In this document: piece by piece, positions 25,317-34,800 of the stretch | Layout of the letters: every line of letters begins with the position of its first letter | How positions within the stretch are numbered: position 1 is the first letter of the stretch | NCBI GenBank assembly: GCA_963524205.1 | Contig: CAURED010000009.1 | Span: forward strand, 67,849 to 131,848 | Source of the DNA: Aminipila sp963524205 | Lineage (GTDB): Bacteria; Bacillota; Clostridia; Peptostreptococcales; Anaerovoracaceae | Direction of reading: 5' to 3' | DNA: 64,000 nt | Notes under the pieces: model-generated | What the model was told of the DNA's origin: nothing | The model's database searches: none | Seen by the model: the letters and a program-made list of their open reading frames with translations, nothing else | Program-made: the position numbers and the translations under genes

Positions 25317-27445
25317 ACCTTCAACCTTCTTTCTTTAGGCATTGGTCTTACTAGTAAAAATATCATTAGTATTAGTAATGCTATAGCCGCAACTGTGCCT
25401 GCCCCAAAAGTAAGACCTCCAAATATTATACCACCCAGCTGATTAATTATCAAAGCTGTCACATAGGCAAGACCTGTCTGGTATGCTATAGCAAACCAAG
25501 TCCACCTTGCACTATTCATTTCTCTTCTGATTGCACCAATTGCAGCGAAGCACGGAGCACAAAGCAAATTAAACACTAAGAAAGATACTGCAGCTGAACC
25601 ATAAGGGAACATTATAGCAAGCTGTGCAAGAAGCCCTGTGTCATCTTCAGCCACATCACCACCTAATCCAAGTAACACGCCAAAGGTTCCTACCACATTT
25701 TCTTTTGCAACAAGACCAGTTAAAGTTGCAACTGTTGCCTGCCAGTTTCCAAATCCAAGAGGTGTGAAGATTGGTGCTACAAAAGAACCAATTACAGCAA
25801 GCAGGCTTTTGTTCTGTTCTACCATACCAAAGCTGCCAGATGTAAAACCAAAATTAGATAGGAACCAGATAGCTGCACAAGCCACAAATATGACAGTACC
25901 TGCTTTTATAATAAATGATTTTCCTCTTTCCCACATGTGAATCCAAACGCCTTTAGGTGCAGGCATATGATACTGAGGTAGTTCCATTACGAAAGGGGCT
26001 GTATCTCCAGCGAACATCTTCGTTTTTTTAAGTGTTATTCCTGAAAATATTACTGCACCAATTCCCATAAAATACATAGCTGGAGCAATCCAGATTATAT
26101 TGGGGAACATAGCTCCTCCAATTAGTGCAATAACAGGCAGCTTGGCACCACACGGAATAAACGTAGTAGTCATAATAGTCATTCGACGATCTTTCTCATT
26201 TTCAATGGTTTTAGTAGCCATAATTCCCGGCACACCACATCCAGAGCTTACTAAAAGTGGAATGAAACTCTTTCCTGAAAGACCAAACCTTCTAAATATC
26301 CTATCCATTATAAACGCAACTCTTGCCATATATCCACAATCTTCTAGGATAGATAAGAAGAAAAATAAGATAAACATCTGTGGTACGAATCCGAGAACGG
26401 CACCTACACCACCAATTACACCGTCAACAACTAAACTTTGAAGCCATTCTGCAGTACCTGCATTACCCATAAGTTCTGAAACTCCGCCTTGTATGTATTC
26501 ACCAAACAGTACATCGTTTGTCCAATCTGTCACAATAGTACCTAGCCATGAGACCGATACATAATAAACAATAAACATTACTGCCGCAAATATAGGTAGT
26601 GCCAGCCATCTATTGGTAACAACCTGGTCAATTTTATCAGAAGTCGTAAGTCCTTTTTGTTTTTTCTTTAATGCTCCATTAACAACATCTCCGATAAAGT
26701 TGTATCTTTCGTTTGCGATTATGCTCTCACTATCATCGTCCATTTGATTCTCAAGTTTTGTAATTATGTCATCAATTTTTATTGCAGTATCTTCGGTAAG
26801 CTTAAATTCTTTAGCAATCTCTTCATCATGCTCAAATAACTTAATTGCATACCATCTTAGATGCTCTGGTGTTGTTACATCTTTTATGAGACATTCAATT
26901 GCTTTAATTGACTCTTCTATATTTTTGTCAAATTTGTGATTCTGTATTTGGTTAGCCGTTGCTAACTCGGTGGCACAATTAACTAATTCATTGCATCCTT
27001 CACCCTTAAGTGCAGAAACCTCCATTACAGGGCATCCTAATTTCTCTGAGAGTTTCTTTATATCGATTTTATCTCCATTTTTTCTGACCAGGTCCATCAT
27101 GTTTATGCCCAGAACAACAGGAATCCCGAGTTCAAGAAGCTGTGTTGTTAAATATAGATTTCTTTCCAAATTAGTTCCATCTACTAAATTTATAATTACA
27201 CTTGGGTTTTCCTTTATTAAATAGTTTCTAGTTACAACTTCTTCCAAGGTATAGGGTGAAAGTGAGTAAACCCCTGGGAGATCAGTAATTGTAACATTCT
27301 TATTTCCTCTAAATTTCCCTTCTTTCTTTTCTACTGTAACTCCAGGCCAGTTACCAACATACTGGCTTGAACCAGTCAAATCGTTAAAAATTGTAGTCTT
27401 ACCACAATTGGGATTGCCCGCCAAGGCTATCGTAATGTTCTTCAT
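25298..27445 (-). CDS. feoB: Ferrous iron transporter FeoB
   Basis: 715 residues. N-terminal G domain with G1 GNPNCGKTT (10-18), G3 DLPGVYSL and G4 NMMD, then the GDI helical domain and a C-terminal membrane region with two Gate repeats (SGCGVPGIMATKT and LLCAPCFAAIGAI, each with the conserved Cys). FeoB imports Fe2+ across the cytoplasmic membrane in a GTP-dependent way. It is in one transcription unit with two feoA genes upstream and the Cys-rich peptide downstream. An exact copy of the operator palindrome lies inside the gene at 26951-26966. Confidence 0.97.
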   Translation of the reverse strand: MKNITIALAGNPNCGKTTIFNDLTGSSQYVGNWPGVTVEKKEGKFRGNKNVTITDLPGVYSLSPYTLEEVVTRNYLIKENPSVIINLVDGTNLERNLYLTTQLLELGIPVVLGINMMDLVRKNGDKIDIKKLSEKLGCPVMEVSALKGEGCNELVNCATELATANQIQNHKFDKNIEESIKAIECLIKDVTTPEHLRWYAIKLFEHDEEIAKEFKLTEDTAIKIDDIITKLENQMDDDSESIIANERYNFIGDVVNGALKKKQKGLTTSDKIDQVVTNRWLALPIFAAVMFIVYYVSVSWLGTIVTDWTNDVLFGEYIQGGVSELMGNAGTAEWLQSLVVDGVIGGVGAVLGFVPQMFILFFFLSILEDCGYMARVAFIMDRIFRRFGLSGKSFIPLLVSSGCGVPGIMATKTIENEKDRRMTIMTTTFIPCGAKLPVIALIGGAMFPNIIWIAPAMYFMGIGAVIFSGITLKKTKMFAGDTAPFVMELPQYHMPAPKGVWIHMWERGKSFIIKAGTVIFVACAAIWFLSNFGFTSGSFGMVEQNKSLLAVIGSFVAPIFTPLGFGNWQATVATLTGLVAKENVVGTFGVLLGLGGDVAEDDTGLLAQLAIMFPYGSAAVSFLVFNLLCAPCFAAIGAIRREMNSARWTWFAIAYQTGLAYVTALIINQLGGIIFGGLTFGAGTVAAIALLILMIFLLVRPMPKERRLKVCCQQS
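26951..26966. promoter_or_regulatory. Operator-like palindrome inside feoB
   Basis: GTTAGC-CGTT-GCTAAC, both half-sites identical to the operators before feoA and DUF3793. On the coding strand it encodes part of ELATAN (about residues 160-165). It may be a roadblock site or a chance match; the exactness of 12 of 12 defined bases makes chance unlikely but not excluded. Confidence 0.45.
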
Positions 27446-27483
27446 GCTTTACCTCCTATTTTCAATTAGTGTGAAAGTAATAT

Positions 27484-27708
27484 TTATTGTTCAACAATTA
27501 TATTTTCTGCTTCGCTTTTTCTAATTGAAAGTTCATATCCTCTAACTGTTATTTCAATTGGGTCACCTAAAGGTGCAACTTTTCTTACATAAATTTCCGC
27601 TCCCCTTGTAATGCCCATGTCCATAATCCTTCTTTTCAGTGCTCCCTCGCCTTGCAGCTTTTGTACAGTTGCTGTTTCACCGCACTTCACTTCTTTTAAA
27701 TTTTTCAT
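27484..27708 (-). CDS. feoA: FeoA-domain protein, second copy
   Basis: 74 residues with an SH3-like FeoA fold: ALKRRIMDMGITRGAEIYVRKVAPLGDPI. FeoA proteins bind FeoB and support Fe2+ uptake. It follows the first feoA by 41 bp and precedes feoB by 38 bp. Confidence 0.92.
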   Translation of the reverse strand: MKNLKEVKCGETATVQKLQGEGALKRRIMDMGITRGAEIYVRKVAPLGDPIEITVRGYELSIRKSEAENIIVEQ

Positions 27709-27749
27709 AGCTCCTCCAATTTATTTAATACCCATCCGTTTATATCTAT

Positions 27750-27962
27750 TTAATTTATAAGAATTCTTGATGCCATTGTTTTGCTTATGGCTACCCTGGC
27801 ATCTTTAACATTTACAATAACATTTCCTCCAAGTTCAGAGATTACCATTACTCGTGTTCCCTCAACAAATCCTAAATTTTCAAGAAAACGTTTTGTATTG
27901 TCCCTGCCTCTAATCGTGGAAACCGTCACCTGTGTTCCTGGTCTTGTCATCGTTAATGGCAT
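27750..27962 (-). CDS. feoA: FeoA-domain protein, first copy
   Basis: 70 residues, FeoA fold (TKRFLENLGFVEGTRVMVISELGGNVI), preceded by GAGGAGG. It is the first gene of the feo operon, and its leader and promoter carry four operator-like palindromes. The two FeoA copies differ greatly, so they are probably old paralogues with separate jobs. Confidence 0.92.
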   Translation of the reverse strand: MPLTMTRPGTQVTVSTIRGRDNTKRFLENLGFVEGTRVMVISELGGNVIVNVKDARVAISKTMASRILIN

Positions 27963-27978
27963 AATGCTACCTCCTCAT

Positions 27979-28091
27979 GTTAGGCTAAGCTAACCTTAAT
28001 GTTTAAAAGTAAGCTTACGCTAACCGCAAGCTTTAAAAAATAGTTAGCTTTTGCTAACTTTATTAACTTTTATGAGTTTACCATGGCTAAC
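27979..28091. promoter_or_regulatory. Four tandem operator palindromes upstream of feoA
   Basis: Sites at 27979-27994 (GTTAGG-CTAA-GCTAAC), 28009-28024 (GTAAGC-TTAC-GCTAAC), 28043-28058 (GTTAGC-TTTT-GCTAAC) and 28076-28091 (GTTTAC-CATG-GCTAAC), start-to-start 30, 34 and 33 bp. All keep the right half GCTAAC; the left halves drift. The spacing of about three helical turns suggests cooperative binding of a DtxR-family repressor. No Fur-type GATAATNATTATC box is seen. Confidence 0.72.
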
Positions 28092-28254
28092 TCATTTTGT
28101 CAATACTTTATAATATTTTATTTTTTATGATCTGTTCCTTTTAGGGAAGAATATCCTTGCTTTATTTTTCCTGCCAATAATGGTATAATAAGGAACCCAA
28201 TATTAGCTTTGATTTTTTTGATTTAAATAGACTTCTATTAGAAATGAGGGTTCT

Positions 28255-29472
28255 ATGCTTATATATATTGCAAGACAACCTATTTTTGATCAGCTAAAAG
28301 ATGTTGTTGCGTATGAACTATTATATAGAGATCCAGAAACACAAACCGCCAATATAAAAGATGCTGATGCTGCCACAAACTCTGTGCTTATGGGGAGCAC
28401 ACTAGTAGCAACTTTTGAAAAACTTGTAGATGGCAAGCGTGCTTTTATAAACTTTACAAAAAATCTGATTAATGATGGTACTCCACTTCTTTTTTCAAAG
28501 GATTATATGACCGTAGAAATTTTGGAAGATATCATCCCAGATGATCAGTTTATGCAACGGCTTCTTGAATTAAAAGAAAAAGGATATACCCTGGCTTTAG
28601 ACGATTTTACTATTCACTATGCTTACCCCGAGGTCATCGACATGGTTGATATAATAAAAGTAGATTTTTTACTTACAACCCCTGCTGATCAAATAAAAAT
28701 CATCAAAAAATATAGAAGACCGGGTTTAAAATTTTTAGCAGAAAAAGTGGAAACTTCCAAGGATTTTGACCGTGCTAAATCTGTGGGTTATGATTATTTT
28801 CAAGGCTACTACTTTTCAAAACCCTCGATTTTTAAATATAAAGATATAAATAGTATAGGAACCAGTCATTTTGAAATAATTAAGGTATTGAACAGCCAAT
28901 ATCCTAATTATACAAGCCTTTCTTCTATAGTTGAAAAAGACGTTTCTCTAACCTATAAGCTGTTCAAATTTGCCAATTCACCTATATATGGAGGCATTGA
29001 GCAAATCAGTACCGTGCGTAAGGCTCTTGTCCGTTTAGGATTTTCTAACATACGTAAGTGGATGTATTTAATTGTGCTTCGTTGTATGTCTTCAGGGCAA
29101 AGCGATGAAGTAGTATGTGTTTCACTTCAAAGAGCTAAAATGCTTGAAATGATTGCGCCCGACTGTGGCCTCGGCGAAAGGGCTCCAGAATGTTTTTTAG
29201 TAGGATTATTCTCTATGCTGGATGTTCTTATGAATAAGCCACTTGAAAAAGTTCTGGAAGACCTTCCCTTACCCATTGAAACAAAGGAAGCTATTATCTA
29301 TAGAGATAATATTTTAGGACGGCCTTTGAAGCTTGCATTAGCTTATGAGAAAGGTGATTGGAATGAAGTCGAAAGATTGTGCAGATTACTAAAACTAAAA
29401 CCTATGAACATCTTATCTACTTATATAGACTCCGTCAAATGGGCTTCTGAAATAATTAAATATACTAATTAA
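28255..29472 (+). CDS. EAL plus HDOD domain signalling protein
   Basis: 405 residues. An EAL-like domain (about 1-205) is followed by an HDOD domain (about 210-395; LTYKLFKFANSPIYGG). The signature EAL motif reads YELLYR and the later DDF motif (LALDDFTIHYAYPE) is partly kept, as in the YuxH family, where c-di-GMP hydrolysis is often lost. It is likely a c-di-GMP effector. Transcribed alone, with a bidirectional terminator behind it. Confidence 0.9.
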   Translation: MLIYIARQPIFDQLKDVVAYELLYRDPETQTANIKDADAATNSVLMGSTLVATFEKLVDGKRAFINFTKNLINDGTPLLFSKDYMTVEILEDIIPDDQFMQRLLELKEKGYTLALDDFTIHYAYPEVIDMVDIIKVDFLLTTPADQIKIIKKYRRPGLKFLAEKVETSKDFDRAKSVGYDYFQGYYFSKPSIFKYKDINSIGTSHFEIIKVLNSQYPNYTSLSSIVEKDVSLTYKLFKFANSPIYGGIEQISTVRKALVRLGFSNIRKWMYLIVLRCMSSGQSDEVVCVSLQRAKMLEMIAPDCGLGERAPECFLVGLFSMLDVLMNKPLEKVLEDLPLPIETKEAIIYRDNILGRPLKLALAYEKGDWNEVERLCRLLKLKPMNILSTYIDSVKWASEIIKYTN

Positions 29473-29492
29473 AATTAGTAATCCTTGTCATA

Positions 29493-29529
29493 TCATAAAA
29501 AGGTGTCCTCATTGGACACCTTTTTATGA
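29493..29529. terminator. Bidirectional terminator
   Basis: A 16-bp stem (TCATAAAAAGGTGTCC with its complement) around a five-base loop. It carries T-runs on both strands and serves the convergent EAL-HDOD and hydro-lyase genes; the stop codon of the latter lies within it. Confidence 0.85.
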
Positions 29530-30093
29530 TTCTAAATATTCTTTGGGACCCATTTCATATAGGTTATTACCCCTGCTGTCAATGACCACTATAGCGGGGA
29601 AATCTACGATTTCTAATCTTCTCACAGCCTCTGCCCCTAAATCTTCAAAGGCTATTACTTCCGCCTTTACGATACTTCTAGCTATCAGTGCTCCTGCCCC
29701 GCCAATTGCTGCAAAGTATATGGCTCCATTCCTTACAACTGCATCAAACACATCCTTTGATCTTTGCCCTTTGCCTATCATAGCCGCTTGTCCCAAGTCT
29801 AAAAACCTGGGAGCATAGGAATCCATTCTGTAACTGGTAGTAGGGCCTGCTGCCCCAATAACATTTCCTGGCTTTTCAGGAGTAGGTCCCACATAGTATA
29901 TAATTGAACCATCTAAATTAAACGGTAAACTTTCTCCCTGATCCAGCATTTCTGTTAGTCTCTTATGTGCTGCATCACGTGCCGTATAAATAGTACCTGA
30001 AATCAAAACACTATCCCCAGCCTTAAGTTCTCCCAATTTATCCTTGGTAAATGGAAATTCAACTTTCTTAACTTGTGATTTTATTTCTGTCAT
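29524..30093 (-). CDS. Class I Fe-S hydro-lyase, C-terminal (beta) subunit: fumarase or tartrate dehydratase
   Basis: 189 residues with GDSVLISGTIYTARDAAHKRL, GPTTSYRMDSYAPRFLDLG and a nucleophile region YFAAIGGAGAL of the fumarase C-terminal family. With the alpha subunit encoded 9 bp upstream it forms a two-chain, oxygen-sensitive enzyme that hydrates fumarate to malate, or dehydrates L-tartrate. Confidence 0.92.
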   Translation of the reverse strand: MTEIKSQVKKVEFPFTKDKLGELKAGDSVLISGTIYTARDAAHKRLTEMLDQGESLPFNLDGSIIYYVGPTPEKPGNVIGAAGPTTSYRMDSYAPRFLDLGQAAMIGKGQRSKDVFDAVVRNGAIYFAAIGGAGALIARSIVKAEVIAFEDLGAEAVRRLEIVDFPAIVVIDSRGNNLYEMGPKEYLES

Positions 30094-30102
30094 ACGGCCC
30101 TC

Positions 30103-30945
30103 CTATAAAATTCTTTCTTCATGTCTGGAAACATGACAGTTAATATTTACGGCAACGGGCATCCCCGCAATATGAGTAGGGAAAGTCTTTATTTTAACTG
30201 ACAAGGCGGTAGTTTTTCCCCCTAGCCCTTGTGGCCCTATCCCCAGGGCATTTATTCTTGTAAGCAGTTCTTCCTCCATATCCCTGTAATACTCTTCTTC
30301 ATTTTCTTTATCAAAAGGTATTAGTAATGCTTCTTTTGCCATAAGGGCTGCCCGGTCAAAGGTTCCTCCAATACCTACTCCTACAACAATAGGAGGACAG
30401 GGATTTGCCCCTGCATCTTTTACCACCTGTACAATAAAATCTTTAACACCTGCTTCTCCTGCTGCAGGAGGGAACATCTTTATCTGGCTCATATTTTCAG
30501 ACCCAAAACCTTTTGGTGCAAAAATTATTTTAACCTTATCTCCTGCCACAATGTCATAATGAATGTGTGCCGGAGTATTATCCCCAGTATTTCCTCTCCT
30601 AATTGGATCCCTGACTACAGATTTTCTTAAATAGCCTTCTGTATACCCTTTTCTTACCCCTTCATTTACGGCATCCTCAATGTTTCCACCTATGAGATGT
30701 ACATCCTGCCCTATCTCGAGAAAAACACATGCCATTCCGGTATCCTGACATAATGGGAAAACACCTTCCTTTGCAATTTTTATGTTCTCTTCAATATTTT
30801 CTAATATATCTTTTGCAACTGGCCATTTTTCATTATGGCTGCAGTCACTAATTCTTTCGCATACATCACTGCTTAAATTATGATTCGTATCAATTGCCAT
30901 TTCTGCAATGGCTTTTGTAATATGGGAAACATTTATTTCTCTCAT
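30103..30945 (-). CDS. Class I Fe-S hydro-lyase, N-terminal (alpha) subunit
   Basis: About 280 residues. The three cysteines for the 4Fe-4S cluster are in FPLCQDTGM, NPCPPIVVGVG and NINCHVSRHEE; KTFPTHIAGMPVAVN is also typical. ATG at 30945 has AAGGAG eight bases away; a GTG one codon upstream is possible. Fumarase is the likelier call from the clostridial context, but tartrate dehydratase cannot be excluded. Confidence 0.92.
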   Translation of the reverse strand: MREINVSHITKAIAEMAIDTNHNLSSDVCERISDCSHNEKWPVAKDILENIEENIKIAKEGVFPLCQDTGMACVFLEIGQDVHLIGGNIEDAVNEGVRKGYTEGYLRKSVVRDPIRRGNTGDNTPAHIHYDIVAGDKVKIIFAPKGFGSENMSQIKMFPPAAGEAGVKDFIVQVVKDAGANPCPPIVVGVGIGGTFDRAALMAKEALLIPFDKENEEEYYRDMEEELLTRINALGIGPQGLGGKTTALSVKIKTFPTHIAGMPVAVNINCHVSRHEERIL

Positions 30946-31025
30946 CACTATGACTCCTTATTCTTTTTGGTAGGCATACTTTGTCCTTTTCGTTAATATA
31001 ATAAACTAAATTGAGAGGATTTACT

Positions 31026-32033
31026 ATGAGAATAACGAAAAAAACTATTTTATATATTATTATTACAGAGCTATTTTTGTTTATTATATTACCATCTGTA
31101 CTGCTAGGCATAAATGGTAATTTTCACAAAGTTCCAGATTCTAAAGTACCTGTACCTGAAATATTCACGAATAAGATTCAGACCCCTGAATACATAAATG
31201 TTTATCGTCACACCTATGGAGTAACAGAATCTGTTCCCTTTGAAGACTACGTAAAAGGTGTTGTTGCTGGAGAAATGCCATCAAACTTTGAACCCGAAGC
31301 TCTAAAAGCCCAAGCAGTAGCTGCAAGGACCTATTCACTTTCGAAAATAATCCGCTCCGGAGAGGGCGGTAATCCGCCTGCTCATCCTGACGCACCTCTT
31401 TGTGATGATACTCATTGTCAGGTATATCGCAGTGTATATGATCTTACTGCTCTAAAGGGTGAGCAATGGATAAATGAAGACTGGAAAAAAATATGTGATG
31501 CAGTAGATTCAACAAAAGGTGAATTGATGTATTATAATGGTCAGCTTGCAGATCAGGCACTTTTTCACTCCTCCAGTGGAGGTCATACTGAAAATTCAGA
31601 AGATGTTTTTGCCTCAGCCGTACCTTATTTAAGAAGTGTAGACAGCCCATACGAAGAAGGTGCAACACACCAACAAGAGACAAAACATTTTTCTACAAAA
31701 GACTTCGCTTATTTACTAAATTCAAAGTATCCCGGCAGAAATCTTTCATCGCCGATAAACAACATTGCAGTCCTTTCAAAAAGTACGGGTGGCCGCATAG
31801 AAAATATAAAAATAAATAATTCCACCTATAATGGCAGAGAATTACGTGATGCTTTGGGGTTGTCCTCTGCAAATTTTCAAGCGTCACTTGATGGAAGTAC
31901 TATAACCATAACCAGTAATGGTTTTGGGCACGGTGTAGGTATGAGTCAGTATGGTGCTAATGGAATGGCTCAAAAAGGCTCAGATTACAAACAAATTTTA
32001 GAGCACTACTATACAGGAGTAAAAGTATATTAA
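31026..32033 (+). CDS. spoIID: Stage II sporulation protein D (lytic transglycosylase)
   Basis: 335 residues from the ATG at 31026 (GAGAGG upstream). One N-terminal membrane helix, then the SpoIID domain: EDYVKGVVAGEMPSNFEPEA containing the catalytic Glu, ALKAQAVAARTYSL, HSSSGGHTENSEDVF and the final FGHGVGMSQYGANGMA. SpoIID degrades septal peptidoglycan during forespore engulfment, so the host forms endospores. It is transcribed against murA. Confidence 0.95.
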   Translation: MRITKKTILYIIITELFLFIILPSVLLGINGNFHKVPDSKVPVPEIFTNKIQTPEYINVYRHTYGVTESVPFEDYVKGVVAGEMPSNFEPEALKAQAVAARTYSLSKIIRSGEGGNPPAHPDAPLCDDTHCQVYRSVYDLTALKGEQWINEDWKKICDAVDSTKGELMYYNGQLADQALFHSSSGGHTENSEDVFASAVPYLRSVDSPYEEGATHQQETKHFSTKDFAYLLNSKYPGRNLSSPINNIAVLSKSTGGRIENIKINNSTYNGRELRDALGLSSANFQASLDGSTITITSNGFGHGVGMSQYGANGMAQKGSDYKQILEHYYTGVKVY

Positions 32034-32034
32034 A

Positions 32035-32084
32035 AACGGTTGATATTTCGCCATTTTTGAAAAATGTTCAAAATATCAACCGTT
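32035..32084. terminator. Hairpin between convergent spoIID and murA
   Basis: Perfect 14-bp arms AACGGTTGATATTT/AAATATCAACCGTT at 32035-32048 and 32071-32084 enclose a second small stem (CATTTTT/AAAAATG). There is no strong T-run, but its position between two stop codons fits a shared terminator. Confidence 0.65.
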
Positions 32085-32097
32085 GACAAACAACCCT

Positions 32098-33360
32098 TTA
32101 TTCTTCAACTCTGATTATGGTTGCACCAATCCCTCTAAATTTTTCTACAAACTTCTCATATCCTCTTTCAATATGATAAATCTCAGAAATCTCAGTAGTT
32201 CCTTCAGCCGTTAAACCAGCCAAAACTAGTGCCGCACCAGCTCTTAAATCCGTAGAAATAACCTGAGCCCCTTGAAGAAGTTTTTCTCCTTGTATCACAG
32301 CACTTCTACCTTCAATTTTAATATTAGCGCCCATTCTGTTTAGTTCGCCAACATGCATGTATCTATTTTCAAATACAGTTTCAATTACTATACTTGATCC
32401 CTTTACTGTTGCCAGAAGAGACATAAACTGTGACTGCATATCTGTTGGAAACCCTGGATAAGGCAATGTCTTTACATCTGTTGCAGCTAGCGGCGCAATA
32501 TCTCCTCTTACTATCATACCCTCATCTGTTATTTCCACTGCAGCACCACATTCTTTTAGCTTAGCAATTATAGGCTTTACATGATCAGGTACTACATTTC
32601 TGATAAGTACATTGCCCCTTGTAATTGCAGCCGCCACCATAAATGTTCCCGTTTCAATTCTATCTGGTATAACAGAGTGTTTCGCCCCATGGAGTGAGGA
32701 AACTCCCTCTATTTTAATTGTATCAGTACCTGCACCTTTAATCCTAGCGCCCATTCTGTTTAGGAAATTTGCTAAGTCTACAATTTCTGGCTCTTCTGCC
32801 ACATTTTCCAAAATAGTAATGCCTTCAGCTAATACTGCTGCCATCATAATATTTTCAGTTGCGCCTACACTTGGGAAATCTAAATAAACATTATTTCCTA
32901 TAAGCTTGTCCGCAACAGCTTCAACATACCCATGTCCCTCAATAATCTGCGCACCAAGAGCCTGGAATCCTTTTAGGTGCAAATCTATCGGTCTTGCACC
33001 AATAGCACATCCGCCTGGAAGTGCTATTCTAGCCTTACCAGTCCTTGCCAAAAGAGGGCCCATTACTAGTATAGATGCTCTCATCTTCTTAACCAGCTCA
33101 TAAGGAGCTTCGTCTGTTATCACATCTTTTGTTTCTATTTCAAGTTTATTTTCACTATATTGTTCTTTAACCTTTGAGCCCAAACTTCTAAGCAGCTTGC
33201 ACATTACATCTACATCTCTAAGTGCTGGAACTTCTGTCAGTTCACAAGCTTCACCACTTAAAATAGCAGCTGCCATAATAGGAAGAACGGCATTTTTAGA
33301 ACCGCTAATGGTAACTTCACCATTAAGCGGACCACTTTTTTGAACTAAATATTTAGCCAA
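32098..33360 (-). CDS. murA: UDP-N-acetylglucosamine 1-carboxyvinyltransferase
   Basis: 420 residues from a TTG at 33360, five bases after GGAGG; an in-frame TTG four codons earlier overlaps that site and is less likely. MurA motifs: GSKNAVLPIMAA near the N-terminus and PGGCAIGARPIDLH with the fosfomycin-target Cys (C118). It transfers enolpyruvate from PEP to UDP-GlcNAc, the first step of peptidoglycan synthesis. Its location beside spoIID is common in Firmicutes. Confidence 0.96.
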   Translation of the reverse strand: MAKYLVQKSGPLNGEVTISGSKNAVLPIMAAAILSGEACELTEVPALRDVDVMCKLLRSLGSKVKEQYSENKLEIETKDVITDEAPYELVKKMRASILVMGPLLARTGKARIALPGGCAIGARPIDLHLKGFQALGAQIIEGHGYVEAVADKLIGNNVYLDFPSVGATENIMMAAVLAEGITILENVAEEPEIVDLANFLNRMGARIKGAGTDTIKIEGVSSLHGAKHSVIPDRIETGTFMVAAAITRGNVLIRNVVPDHVKPIIAKLKECGAAVEITDEGMIVRGDIAPLAATDVKTLPYPGFPTDMQSQFMSLLATVKGSSIVIETVFENRYMHVGELNRMGANIKIEGRSAVIQGEKLLQGAQVISTDLRAGAALVLAGLTAEGTTEISEIYHIERGYEKFVEKFRGIGATIIRVEE

Positions 33361-33708
33361 CTTTCCCTCCAAATAAATCTATTTATATCTATTATTATAT
33401 TCACTAATTTCCTATAAAATTTTCTATGTATACTCATGTATGCTAAGCTTTCTTGTCAAAAAATTATTTTCCCAAGCACACCTTAAATATTATATCATTT
33501 TTTTCCTGATTTACAAGAAGAATAATTATACAATTTAATAATCGCCGCAAACAAGTTTTACCATCTAATAAAATCATGGCAACTAAGTACCACACAAATA
33601 AAGAAAGAAGCTGCTAATTTATGCTAAAGGGGGACAAAACATACTATTTAATAGCCTCTTTCTTTACAGAGTTAGTATTAACAATTTGGCTATTAAATAA
33701 TCATAATA
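33361..33708. other. Non-coding gap between murA and the filament operon
   Basis: The only structure seen is a 12-bp perfect inverted repeat (TATTTAATAGCC/GGCTATTAAATA, 33645-33656 and 33688-33699) with a 31-base loop, which may end the filament operon. The rest is AT-rich with murA's promoter region. A 42-codon plus-strand frame at 33621 has no convincing ribosome binding site. Confidence 0.5.
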
Positions 33709-34773
33709 TTATGCTCTTTCCATTCTCTTTTCTAAAAATTCTCGATTAGTGCTATAGGTTAATGCTACGTCTTTAGTTATATTTCCTGCCTTATACAAAT
33801 TAAGTAAACTACTGTCCATAGAAATCATGCCCTCTTCTTGACCAGAAGATATAACAGAGTCAATCTGATGATTCTTTCTTTCCCGAATCATGTTTCTAAT
33901 AGCATTATTGAGAAACATCAGCTCAAACGCAGGAATAGTAGTTTCGTCTACTGTAGGAAGTAATTGTTGAGAAATAACAGCCTGAAGAACCATAGATAAT
34001 TGTATTCTTATCTGGTTCTGCTGGTTTTCCGGAAATGCATCTATTATTCTATCAACCGTATTTGCAGCCCCTATAGTATGTAATGTAGAAATAACTAAGT
34101 GTCCCGTCTCGGCTGCGGTCATCGCTGTACGAATCGTTTCATAATCCCTGAGTTCTCCTAATAGAATTACATCTGGCGCCTGTCTAAGTGCAGATCTCAA
34201 TGCTGCAACATAATCCTCTGTATCCGTAGAAATTTCTCTCTGGGTTACAATACTTTTTTGATGTTTATGAAGATATTCAATAGGATCTTCTAGGGTTATA
34301 ACATGAGCATTTCTAGTCTTATTTATCTGATCTATGATGCATGCTAATGTAGTACTCTTGCCACTACCAGCAGCACCCGTAACAAGTACCAGTCCTTTTT
34401 TCATTTCTGCCACGTCTATGACTGTCTTTGGAATATGAAGTTCATTAAAATCAGGTAAATCAAAAGTTACAACCCTTATAACTGCTGCCAGGGAACCTCT
34501 CTGCTTAAATATACTCGCACGAAATCTGGATAACCCCTGTACCGAAAAGGAAAAATCATCATCTCCTGACTTGTTTACTTTCTCCATAGATCTACTTTTT
34601 GACAAATTATATATTTGTGAAATAATATCAGCCAGATCATCAGGGAGTAAGGTTTCGCCCTCATGAGGATAAATCTTTCCATTAATTTTTAATGAAAAAC
34701 CTACGCCCGGAATCAGAAAAATATCGGATGCATTTTTCTCTACCGCTATTTGTAATATTTTTAAAGCCTTCAT
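33709..34773 (-). CDS. pilT: PilT-type twitching/retraction ATPase
   Basis: 354 residues from the ATG at 34773 (GGAGAAG upstream). Walker A TGAAGSGKSTTL, Asp box TLEDPIEYLH, Walker B DVILLGELRDYETI with Glu, and the His box of PilT (HLVISTLHT) are all present. PilT hydrolyses ATP to pull type IV pilus subunits out of the filament. It is the last gene of the operon; no PilB polymerase gene is present. Confidence 0.93.
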   Translation of the reverse strand: MKALKILQIAVEKNASDIFLIPGVGFSLKINGKIYPHEGETLLPDDLADIISQIYNLSKSRSMEKVNKSGDDDFSFSVQGLSRFRASIFKQRGSLAAVIRVVTFDLPDFNELHIPKTVIDVAEMKKGLVLVTGAAGSGKSTTLACIIDQINKTRNAHVITLEDPIEYLHKHQKSIVTQREISTDTEDYVAALRSALRQAPDVILLGELRDYETIRTAMTAAETGHLVISTLHTIGAANTVDRIIDAFPENQQNQIRIQLSMVLQAVISQQLLPTVDETTIPAFELMFLNNAIRNMIRERKNHQIDSVISSGQEEGMISMDSSLLNLYKAGNITKDVALTYSTNREFLEKRMERA

Positions 34774-34800
34774 ATGATCTTCTCCATTCAATTCTAAATA

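Noticed and set aside
33621..33749. 42-codon plus-strand frame overlapping the end of pilT
   Set aside because: Its ribosome binding site is poor and most of it is antisense to pilT and to the inverted repeat.
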